This document shows positions 60,101-64,000 of a stretch of 64,000 bases of DNA, one piece after another; positions within the stretch are counted from its first letter, which is position 1, and each line of letters begins with the position of its first letter. The position numbers and the translations under genes are program-made. The notes beneath the pieces are model-generated. The model had not been told where the DNA came from. It searched no databases and saw only the letters and a program-made list of their open reading frames with translations. The stretch covers positions 1 to 64,000 of the forward strand of contig CANRFN010000006.1 of NCBI GenBank assembly GCA_947629915.1. Reading direction: 5' to 3'. This DNA comes from an uncultured Oscillospiraceae bacterium (GTDB lineage Bacteria; Bacillota; Clostridia; Oscillospirales; Oscillospiraceae).

Positions 60101-62234
60101 GGACAGCGGCTATGAGATCGGCTCCGTTACCGTGATAGACGCCGCCGGCGAGGAGGTCCACCACACGGCAATCAAAGACGGCACCTGCAGCTTTACCATG
60201 CCGGCCGGCGATGTAACCATTACCGCTACCTTCGGGAAGAAGGCGCCGGCTCAGTACACAGTGCTCATCACCGACACGGACAACGGCACTGTGAAAGCAG
60301 TTCCCACTGCCGCAGCGGCGGGAGAGACAGTAACCATCACCGTTACCCCGGACAGCGGCTATGAGATCGGCACCGTTACCGTGAAAGACGCCGCCGGCGA
60401 GGAAGTTCCCCACACGGCCATCAAAGACGGCACCTGCACATTCACCATGCCCTCCAGCGATGTATCTGTTACCGCTACCTTCGGGAAGAAGGCGCTGGCT
60501 CAGTACACAGTGCTCATCACCGACACGGACAACGGCACCGTGAAAGCAGTTCCCACTGCCGCAGCGGCGGGAGAGACAGTAACCCTTACAATCACCCCGG
60601 ACAGCGGCTATGAGATCGGCTCCGTTACCGTGAAAGACGCCGCCGGCGAGGAGGTCCACCACACGGCAATCAAAGACGGCACATGCACATTCACCATGCC
60701 CGCCGGCGATGTAACCGTTACCGCTACCTTCGTGAAGAAGGCGCCGGCTCAGTACACAGTGCTCATCACCGACACGGACAACGGCACTGTGAAAGCAGTT
60801 CCCACTGCCGCAGCGGCGGGAGAGACAGTAACCATCACCGTTACCCCGGCAGACGGCTATGAGATCGGCTCCGTTACCGTGAAAGACGCCGCCGGCGAGG
60901 AAGTTCCCCACACGGCCATCAAAGACGGCACATGCACATTCACCATGCCCGCCGGCGATGTCACGGTCTCGGCGGTGTTCACGGAGATACCGTCCAGTGG
61001 GGACGAGCCGAGTCCGCCGGAGCCGGAGCGTTATACCATCACCATTGCGGATGGGATCCGTTACGGCACGGTTCAGTCTGACGCCGCCAATGCAGCCGCG
61101 GGAGAGCAAGTCACCCTCACGGTCACCCCGTATGACGGGTTCTGGCTGCGCACGCTCAGCGCGGTGGATCCGGACGGCAATGCAATTGAGATCCAGTACG
61201 ACAAGAACGGCACATACAGCTTCACCATGCCGGCAGGGGATGTCACGGTTACCGCTACATTTGCCGTGATCTCCCACAGTGGGCCTGAGCCCACCACAGA
61301 ACCCACGCCTTCGGCTACCCCGGAACCCACCCCAACGGCTACCCCTGCACCTGCAGTCACCCCGGCACCCGCGCCAACACCCATTCCCACACCCGCGCCG
61401 GTCGCATACACCGTAACGGTGCCTGAGGAGACTGAAGGTGGCTCCGTTACCGTGGAAACCCAGGATGCAGCAGAGGGCACCAGTGTGAAGCTCACGGTTG
61501 AGGTCGAAAAAGACTATCACCTGGACGATCTTACCGTCTTGGACAAGGACGGCAAGGCCCTCGCAATTACGGACAACAAGGACGGCACGTACACCTTTAC
61601 CATGCCGGCGGGCACCGTGTCCGTAGAGACCACGTTTGTGAAGTGCACCACGGTGTCCTTCCCAGACCTGGATTCCACCGCCTGGTACCACGAGCACACA
61701 GACTACGTCATCAGCCACGGCCTCATGAACGGCAATGAGAAAGGCCTCTTCGAACCGGAGGGCACCGTTACCCGGTCTCAGATGGTGACTTTGCTCTGGA
61801 ACCTCCAGAACAAGCCCCAGGTAGACTCCCGCATGGCATACTCCGATGTTGCATCGGATTCCTGGTACGCCGAGGCAATCCGCTGGGCCACCAGCGAGGG
61901 CATCGTGTCCGGCTGCGGGGACGGCAGCTTCGGCCCCGAGGACAATATCACCCGGGAACAGATGGCCACCATGATCTATCAGTACGAGAAAAAGTATGGA
62001 GATGGCGGCTTCACCGGCAACTGGATGTTCCGCATGCCATTCAACGATTTGGACCAGGTCTCCGAGTGGGCCTACGAGGCTGTTGCCTGGTGCTACACGC
62101 GGGATGTGATCACTGGCAAGGACAACGACATCATGGATCCCCAGGGCCAGGCCACCCGGGCCGAGATGGCCGCTATCCTGAGAAAGTACCTGGAACCGGA
62201 AGAAGGGGAACAGGAACACGAACACGAGGACTGA
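48183..62234 (+). CDS. Giant SLH-anchored adhesin-like protein (4683 residues)
   Basis: An exported giant. Residues 1-28 are a signal peptide (MKCLWRQWIAGLLAVVMVF). A helical acidic domain (~30-170) follows, then Ig-like and beta-sandwich regions, CARDB-like segments (~2400-2700), a cadherin-like domain (SLASLSFSGINISL, ~2745), Ig-like units, an Ig-like Big_3_5/YDG pair (~3180-3330), and two related ~135-residue domains near 57318-57720 and 58606-59010. A tandem array of 79/83-residue beta repeats (59262-60980), a P/T linker and three SLH units (PDLDSTAWYHEHTDYV, YSDVASDSWYAEAIRWA, NDLDQVSEWAYEAVAW) end in a Glu/His tail. AAAGGGGG lies seven bases before the ATG at 48183. Probably a cell-surface adhesin or S-layer component. 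Confidence 0.9.
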   Translation: MKCLWRQWIAGLLAVVMVFTMLPMTVFASLLENDPEMNQEILEQLKDIVGSDEEAEQYYELLQHYGLLDEDGTVKESWEILYHGEEITLEEIEAILADPDCDLSEYVMVDGTIVTLGDLQTMIQIEDYIAYLRETYYNGSEWTAEQVENLESLMNQISNDGIAMIGAEPETAVEWPSGISHDARVTVTGDKTGNFTATLANAVPGQEVSFQYVGMSGSQEVASGSSGTISMTADADGKATKTFSITLIGNEKTYSTSSRYFEVLLSGIQGALFSNDKDTLSLKIQTDKTIASLKSGGYPDRLKGCSTETAVVAEYFKNSYSQDGETIQVDVTDEVRNCIRYGILSQAELVVFHCDWGELENSAGTQELLEESFKNCFFAMRGDSSFTSYIFDAEVSLGGSRIFKTGITATYGTYKEHTEVLSRNSQFRMKIDTIADKLSAPGSKFDCLITNNYKEPYTDDQHFDPSKAPSMQFEITFWDDRQPEIRTVSAPAGTYYPGQEIPVRIEFSEPVKADSVKVRFQNGDTEVTSAEKSGASNVLTFFYTVKDKENASLAISKISGVVDISGLTTADNTELRVLDGVKLAGAAKREAITNVKAEVVNPTTKPTLEVTVGVSDNETYRSWLVQELGSNPVEGGQFQTKTLMVRVDGGEERYPLTLTGEDYAAGLKASIPIDLNTGESARMHTVELVLDDNLLFGPYARASQVPTVFVTEPDISVDLSVKQADGVTNYEYPKEDHTIYVQENPKITASYSLTPDRKFTFDGADQFEWSSSDDEVAAIDQDGVVTPTGKNGTVYFTLTVKNGGIADKSFEVDTEELTFGAGLTPFLLIPNNNLTSVSGKDVTVYWSSNLCDKNGEETTTFTVTVTRDGTDKVWTERVTGTAFKPVASCKIPGNVLTFDYEANHNTFTVTVESSFNEVSLSEQAHISITSQPAVVSFEKLKAYYITDTEGSVPISWNVKNFNNYDNNGTLFEFLITKNESEIEKINNPGIQTAEGSGEFNSTYQFDIPDVQANEDPTSYREVYTVTIKAKNGTDSTWSYDSFLLYVYDEDALKIMVDGEASDGKLVMSNVKKISEMDSEEILALKRDIYLKNIISVNYGQYAWTEIADQITWKSEDSSIASVNYQQGTLYENTETLSYTSYRPTTDLGLSGIKDGETWVSAVHKLTGMSEKLDVSVETLKDKLYLFQFYPQSTVTLTYTNGRGESKTVQTNETGGVAVFEESGIASTIYCSAMVDGIMYLGTFYRDQLSSGEGDWTKLERYPLNNMELRRAAYAYLYLKNPDGTPYTGEITFRGGVYVNDTYCENAGFNLTGKEGEQNFLPGNQDIPVSLGADGKITVIMDQNQWGVGTDLSASDKVNYIFEIKVDGETYYPMLVTVNANVNQSAFLGNGEAIVNFRKNPEDGAHAFISAQTVAYNSGTPTNILDNTGSVGISENAPEAVLTTSIMWWGDKLENTPDFQLVSESGIAVGTGEVDMTSYPFTDTKVVRYTATLNQSNVDKAVPGGSKASLYLNYYKDGKTLSRHEVLPFTLINMIGAPKVENASDIQTKLKELGLFVETNTNAANSADKNITGGDAYVQVALNLLAKDSYTEKDEKLFCIQLIPTANPTVFRGLISVNVNKMPDQVTMGVTTNEEADYNYKPGRNEIKYSMKKLTREEYLKKYQDKKKIHFEFEGYMEALIYYDFDQTKWTMQITNGGFEAGGGLSYRWNANYMCGPVPFTATLTIGGTVAVGMDTLSVTYANRNTGEEGIGNDFLTQLHVYLYLKFFAGVGFDYAIVAFKLGIYGQLDINLDFAWLNRPYMGDGIYNVADGGTKEVTDGQHIAINGEVGLEFEVRVLFFRYKKTLWSFGFNLFNHGWNDWNTIQKNWEANQLAQKKAISALLGTNAISVQNVGGQQLLSLDLAPTLESRDYLLDGGRRWGKGFSLMTLDPVSGLANLETNTYPYANPVVSDDGKIVAYLSDMDSLDVDDTRAAFATWNGSSYSKVGAINGEEGYGDSQVVLSGTKDFAVSAWTRQMMTLNKDAGSVVTEEDQVMMMNGSEIYAGVYDGGTWNSTRLTENTGADLAPVVAAKTDADGNKHAIVAWRSVQSKASSITTFDEKDTILYSIYNGTDWSEAKTLYNGTSGAVKGIVASMLDDGTAAVAYTLDPDRDDTTITDREIYYAVVDTVGEVARNVRATNDDYLDENPQLTAVTFPGDNENQHFVLGWYTQQDADGQSIADIRLLDFNGSGATGQLMPDSISQVAASENVEITPTFRFTKAAKSINDLSILWVERADSDIKVLDESAEGGSVTDTPSGDLKAERDVLKGVKFYTYGYNSEMVSFTSAIDVAEMGDGTLIDHFDAYVSDSSTNEVKAVILGTTYGAEGVVTKIGETVSGDEVEYAVPSSRTAMYTATETYEDKIEVPDVLPDYDTVKKGCATEILFTVKNRGIHAIKELNITVGDAVTTYKDLHLLPGESIQLYADYVVPQNGVVDPQYTVTAAFDSTQGAEGTAKEEKTAAGTVLLDLPDVAITDAKIVAEGNGERTIQLKLNNNSDASVDKTDRTVRISFYSDVTCEKPIEGLEPIVISGDNDLKMLDEGGYSVQKTFDAKAYLPKLTAAGGETLEEIPEDGITVYIMAEALDGEETMAEPIASNNYANVKAENLKVRTGQDVSITSDLAIEGDKAEVTVTLQNNRLSETQTGNVIVTVLDQFGKVLDVQQSYKGHDEGGLITLGGEEKKKVTFPFDSVPGAASVEVSYSDLVIGANDASLASLSFSGINISLEDFQETSQNAYTANVSVDDLASTLVTASASSPLSTVSLAETGGDQNILSETVPLEIGAINVITVTVTSDSNETKTYTLTIQNNGDPVVRWDDDQNAITGTFSTTVTYDGGGATVHLSAEPVPNVGESSYQLSYQWYACDVDGNSLSRLDDQTESTLRVPSTKDVGTYYYRCEVIRHLVSGSPRSYWSSVATVTIKTADGNSVTVTGTDVPFDNHSHGLTAVQAAKGKSTIFYSTDNGDTWSEEAPAFTAVGVHTVWAKATNPNYNETYVVTGDVVIRETEGIEYRFESETLENAYQDYPEAITTKYADGKAVAAAMEGKVSDLVPGSLLTSLHETILFRLRGEEDYHEAKAVNFPGATVEVVLPYPNGTNRHYHFTVVRMITDGPRAGEIEVLQPVNDADGIHVIVDSPSAFAIGWTQNAAKVDVSSTTAVYGDDLTLTATVSSDNVESSVIGGTVEFLTGETSLGTATVENGTAELTVSGADWEKQRALFGADGRSTVVAAYKGDSTVEPGTGRMVVEVARRELEFTTEAENRVYVPGNTEVNVTLTPSNLLGQDVVTLTAKGHLSTDQAGIFDAVRLTDITMAGPDTKYYCVSAAATVEVTVQTTVQIDKSEGTASVSMGDYTCAETDVEPEPHSETNGTAHVTYWYKPRGADDDSYTSTKPTTAGEYTVRAVFAETENYKEVTATDDFIVQHAFTVNAAGEAVGCACENMDFRLLETSLTEVPGTLQQIESLNTPEKVTQVLVGEMANVANVPKEDAAVYDVTLQIKHGGVWEDVTAENFPEDGISVTLPYPPNTDETYQFTVIHMQTGSGQAGVMEQLNCTKTAAGIHFTVTSLSPICLGWTATPDTPRYDVHIADGMYGGEVTANETYVLAGDTVVLTVTPDSSYELKTIHIWNREHSEVPHTYHGGNTYTFTQPACDVFVEATFVPVQYAVDIIPSDNGTVKAVLTATAGETVTITATPDSGYEIKSVLVEDAAGKEVRHTVIKDGTCTFVMPPSDVSVTATFVPVQYAVIIPISDNGTVKAVPTATAGETVTITVTPDSGYEIGSVLVKDAAGKEVPHTAIKDGTCTFVMPASNVTVTATFGKKAPAQYTVLITDTDNGTVKAVPTAAAAGETVTITVTPDSGYEIGSVTVIDAAGEEVHHTAIKDGTCSFTMPAGDVTITATFGKKAPAQYTVLITDTDNGTVKAVPTAAAAGETVTITVTPDSGYEIGSVTVIDAAGEEVHHTAIKDGTCSFTMPAGDVTITATFGKKAPAQYTVLITDTDNGTVKAVPTAAAAGETVTITVTPDSGYEIGTVTVKDAAGEEVPHTAIKDGTCTFTMPSSDVSVTATFGKKALAQYTVLITDTDNGTVKAVPTAAAAGETVTLTITPDSGYEIGSVTVKDAAGEEVHHTAIKDGTCTFTMPAGDVTVTATFVKKAPAQYTVLITDTDNGTVKAVPTAAAAGETVTITVTPADGYEIGSVTVKDAAGEEVPHTAIKDGTCTFTMPAGDVTVSAVFTEIPSSGDEPSPPEPERYTITIADGIRYGTVQSDAANAAAGEQVTLTVTPYDGFWLRTLSAVDPDGNAIEIQYDKNGTYSFTMPAGDVTVTATFAVISHSGPEPTTEPTPSATPEPTPTATPAPAVTPAPAPTPIPTPAPVAYTVTVPEETEGGSVTVETQDAAEGTSVKLTVEVEKDYHLDDLTVLDKDGKALAITDNKDGTYTFTMPAGTVSVETTFVKCTTVSFPDLDSTAWYHEHTDYVISHGLMNGNEKGLFEPEGTVTRSQMVTLLWNLQNKPQVDSRMAYSDVASDSWYAEAIRWATSEGIVSGCGDGSFGPEDNITREQMATMIYQYEKKYGDGGFTGNWMFRMPFNDLDQVSEWAYEAVAWCYTRDVITGKDNDIMDPQGQATRAEMAAILRKYLEPEEGEQEHEHED
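59262..60980 (+). repeat. Tandem 79/83-residue repeat array
   Basis: Seven units start at 59262, 59499, 59736, 59985, 60234, 60483 and 60732. The first two periods are 237 bp, the next four 249 bp. Each codes for a unit with DNGTVKAVPT, GETVTITVTPDSGYEIGSV and CTFTMPxxDVTVTATF. Units starting at 59736 and 59985 look identical base for base. More divergent copies flank the array near 59029, 61030 and 61402. They resemble the divergent InlB B-repeat type. Confidence 0.92.
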
Positions 62235-62303
62235 GACTGACGGCGGTCCGGAGCCGCCTGCCTGAAAACGGGCGGCGCAGCTGAGTCACAGCAACACACG
62301 CAC

Positions 62304-62342
62304 AATGGCGCGGACAGCGATGAGCTGTCCGCGCCATTTGCT
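62304..62342 (+). terminator. Terminator of the giant gene
   Basis: A 15-bp stem AATGGCGCGGACAGC / GCTGTCCGCGCCATT with a 5-base loop, followed by TGCTG; the T-run is weak. The rest of 62235-62463 shows no gene. Confidence 0.75.
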
Positions 62343-62463
62343 GTACGGAAAATGTGGAAGAGAATGAAAAATGCCTGATTTGGTCAAAAACAGTCAGGAA
62401 TACGCCGAAAACGGCTCTCAAAAGTGCCTCAAAAAGAAATTTTGAAAAATCTGAAATTTCCTC

Positions 62464-62492
62464 TTGACACGCCGACCTATACCGTCTATACT
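62464..62492 (+). promoter_or_regulatory. Promoter of the gntR-ABC operon
   Basis: Consensus TTGACA (62464-62469) and TATACT (62487-62492), 17-base spacer; leader of about 130 bases before gntR. Confidence 0.88.
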
Positions 62493-62514
62493 GTGCATAC
62501 CGAACATACACAGT
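62490..62514 (+). promoter_or_regulatory. Palindromic operator, probably for the GntR regulator
   Basis: ACTGTGCAT, seven bases, ATACACAGT: an inverted repeat with one mismatch that overlaps the end of the -10 element and the transcription start. Position and form suit autorepression by the downstream YtrA-type GntR protein. Confidence 0.6.
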
Positions 62515-62630
62515 CAGTACGGAAGCGCTGGTTCGGGGCGGTGGGTGAGACCTGTTGCATCTGCCGCAAACCATCCTTTCTTTCCCCGGTGCTGCGGCGC
62601 CGGCTGGACTAACGGTTTGGAGGACGACCT

Positions 62631-63005
62631 ATGGACATTGTGATTCAGAACACATCCCAGCTACCCATCTACGATCAGATCGTGCGGCAGGTGAAGGGCC
62701 TCATTCTGTCTGGCGAGCTGAAGGAGGGCGAGGCCCTGCCCTCCATGCGGGTGCTGGCGAAGGATCTTCACATCTCCGTGATCACCACCAAGCGGGCTTA
62801 TGAGGAGCTGGAGCGGGAGGGCTACATCGCTACGGTTCCCGGAAAGGGCTGCTTTGTGGGCACCTTCAGCCGGGAGGCCATGCGGGAGGCGGTATTGTGC
62901 CGGGTGGAAGAACACCTCAGCGGGGCAATCGAAGTGGCAAAGACCGGGGGTATCACCCTGGCAGAGCTCACCGAGATGCTCCAGACTTTGTATGGGGAGG
63001 AATGA
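62631..63005 (+). CDS. GntR-family regulator, YtrA type
   Basis: A 124-residue regulator. Residues ~5-75 are a GntR winged helix: QLPIYDQIVRQVKGLILSGEL, then LPSMRVLAKDLHISVITTKRAYEELEREGYI with the recognition helix (written here split as LPSMRVLAKDL and HISVITTKRAYEELE), then the wing VPGKGCFV. The short ~45-residue C-terminal helical part, with no ligand-binding domain, marks the YtrA subfamily, which usually controls adjacent ABC transporters and responds to cell-wall-active agents. It is the first gene of an operon with an ABC ATPase and permease, three bases apart from the ATPase gene. Confidence 0.92.
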   Translation: MDIVIQNTSQLPIYDQIVRQVKGLILSGELKEGEALPSMRVLAKDLHISVITTKRAYEELEREGYIATVPGKGCFVGTFSREAMREAVLCRVEEHLSGAIEVAKTGGITLAELTEMLQTLYGEE

Positions 63006-63008
63006 AAC

Positions 63009-63857
63009 TTGGAAAACTGTGTAGAGATCAGCGGGCTCGTGAAGCGATACAAGGCGTTTGCCCTGGGCCCGGTTAGCTTTCAATTGCCCGGCGGCGCTAT
63101 CCTGGGTCTGATCGGGGAGAACGGCGCCGGCAAGACCACGCTGCTGAAGTCCATGCTGGGCATCTGCAATCCCTCGGAGGGAAAGATCAAGCTCTTGGGC
63201 ACCAAGCCTGCCGCGGCAAAACAGGACATCGGCGTTGTCCTGGACGACTGTTTCTTCTACACCGACCTCAAGCCCAAAGATGCCGGGGCAGTGCTGTGCC
63301 ATGTGTACCGAGACTGGGACAACGCCCTCTATGAGGCATACCTCAAGAAGTTCGATGTGCCGGCGAATCGGGTCATCAAAGAGTTCTCCCGCGGCATGCG
63401 GATGAAGCTGTCCCTGGCCTGCGCACTGGCCCACAAGCCCAAGCTGCTGGTGCTGGACGAGGCCACCGCGGGATTAGACCCGGTGGTGCGGGATGAGATC
63501 CTGGATGATCTGCTGGACTTTGTCTCAGACGAAGACCACGCCATCCTCATCTCCAGCCACATCACCTCAGACCTGGAGAAGGTGGCAGACTACATCGTCT
63601 ACCTCCACCGGGGCACCATCCTCCTGCAGGGGGAGAAAGACCGCCTGCTGGAGTCCTACGGCAGACTGGCCTGCACCCGGGACGCGCTGTCCAAGATCGA
63701 TCCCTCGGAGCTGGTGCGGGTGAAAAAGAGCCAGTACACCACCGAGGCGCTGGTGCAAAACCGGAGCCAGTTCACGAGGCGCCATCCCGGCCTCGTGGTG
63801 GAGCCGGTGTCTCTGGATCAGATCATGGTATTTATGGAGAGGGGGGAGCGTCCGTGA
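63009..63857 (+). CDS. ABC transporter ATP-binding protein
   Basis: A 282-residue ABC ATPase. Walker A is GENGAGKTT (~residue 38), the signature is FSRGMRMKLSLA (an SRGM variant of LSGGQ, common in the YtrB/EcsA-like group), Walker B is LLVLDEATAGLD, and the H-loop is ISSHITSDLEKV. The start is the TTG at 63009 with GGGGAGG eight bases upstream; it overlaps the TGA region of gntR closely. The C-terminal ~70 residues extend beyond the nucleotide-binding domain as in YtrB. It overlaps the permease gene by four bases (GTGA). Confidence 0.92.
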   Translation: MENCVEISGLVKRYKAFALGPVSFQLPGGAILGLIGENGAGKTTLLKSMLGICNPSEGKIKLLGTKPAAAKQDIGVVLDDCFFYTDLKPKDAGAVLCHVYRDWDNALYEAYLKKFDVPANRVIKEFSRGMRMKLSLACALAHKPKLLVLDEATAGLDPVVRDEILDDLLDFVSDEDHAILISSHITSDLEKVADYIVYLHRGTILLQGEKDRLLESYGRLACTRDALSKIDPSELVRVKKSQYTTEALVQNRSQFTRRHPGLVVEPVSLDQIMVFMERGERP

Positions 63858-64000
63858 GCGGACTGGTACTGAAAGATCTCTTCTGCCTGAAAAAGGTGCT
63901 GCGGAACTATCTCATTATCATCGCGGTGTACTTTTTCATCTCGCTGGCGCATCCCGCCATGCTCACCGGCTTGGTGACGGTCATGTCGGTCCTGCTCTGC
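63854..64000 (+). CDS. ABC-2 type permease, N-terminal part
   Basis: Only the first 49 codons are in the window. The GTG at 63854 has GGGGGGAG five bases upstream and overlaps the ATPase stop. The sequence (VSGLVLKDLFCLKKVLRN, then a hydrophobic stretch YLIIIAVYFFISLA) fits the start of an ABC-2 membrane protein of the PF13346 type, partner of the YtrB-like ATPase. The rest lies beyond the window edge. Confidence 0.8.
   Translation, partial: MSGLVLKDLFCLKKVLRNYLIIIAVYFFISLAHPAMLTGLVTVMSVLLC

Noticed and set aside
58443..62225. 1260-codon frame antisense to the end of the giant SLH gene
   Set aside because: Mirror of the tandem repeats on the other strand; the sense protein has clear repeat and SLH domains.

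Overview
The window reads as chromosomal DNA of a GC-rich, Gram-positive, anaerobic gut-type member of the Clostridia, most likely an Oscillospiraceae relative of the Oscillibacter/Dysosmobacter/Flavonifractor kind. Supporting signs are IreB, a T-box leader, a BirA/BioY biotin module, MtnN-LuxS, SLH-domain surface proteins, abundant ATP-binding/FtsX-type ABC systems and GGAGG-type ribosome binding sites. Genus assignment is inference. Nearly all transcription units show textbook -35/-10 elements with 16-18 base spacers and intrinsic terminators. I see no insertion sequence, phage gene, integrase or CRISPR array.

Region 1 (1-11.4 kb), almost all on the minus strand: a 29-codon mini-unit; a six-gene operon (zinc ribbon protein, NAD-dependent epimerase, membrane polyferredoxin, frameshifted Nudix hydrolase, two GNAT acetyltransferases); tRNA-Ala(CGC); a DUF4358/transglutaminase-like lipoprotein behind ireB; a large DUF2325 protein with a small conserved partner; an AAA-ATPase-like/PD-(D/E)XK protein; and a DUF1294 membrane protein.

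Region 2 (11.4-32.4 kb): rpoB-rpoC as an isolated two-gene unit with a strong promoter. RpoC carries a lineage-specific insertion built from repeats of a native motif. Then come a GT-C type membrane glycosyltransferase, convergent MntP, an ABC/FtsX pair whose permease has an approximately 816-residue heptad-repeat stalk, an ATP-grasp enzyme, bioY under a recognisable BirA operator, a small SLH protein, and mtnN-luxS plus an HPr-like small protein.

Region 3 (32.4-47.7 kb): a TrpB2-type tryptophan synthase beta subunit under a T-box leader with a TGG (Trp) specifier; a CmpB-family membrane protein; a cytidylate-kinase-like protein coupled to a MATE exporter; a 2824-residue SLH-anchored protein carrying a PHP (CehA/McbA-type) metallohydrolase domain; and a YibE/F membrane protein.

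Region 4 (47.7-64 kb): a 4683-residue secreted, SLH-anchored adhesin-like protein with near-identical 83-residue repeats, preceded by a G10 tract and an inverted-repeat leader. It is followed by a YtrA-type GntR regulator, an ABC ATPase and the start of an ABC-2 permease behind a palindromic operator. The most unusual content is the surface biology (three SLH proteins, one giant, one with a predicted hydrolase) and the remodelled RNA polymerase beta-prime subunit.
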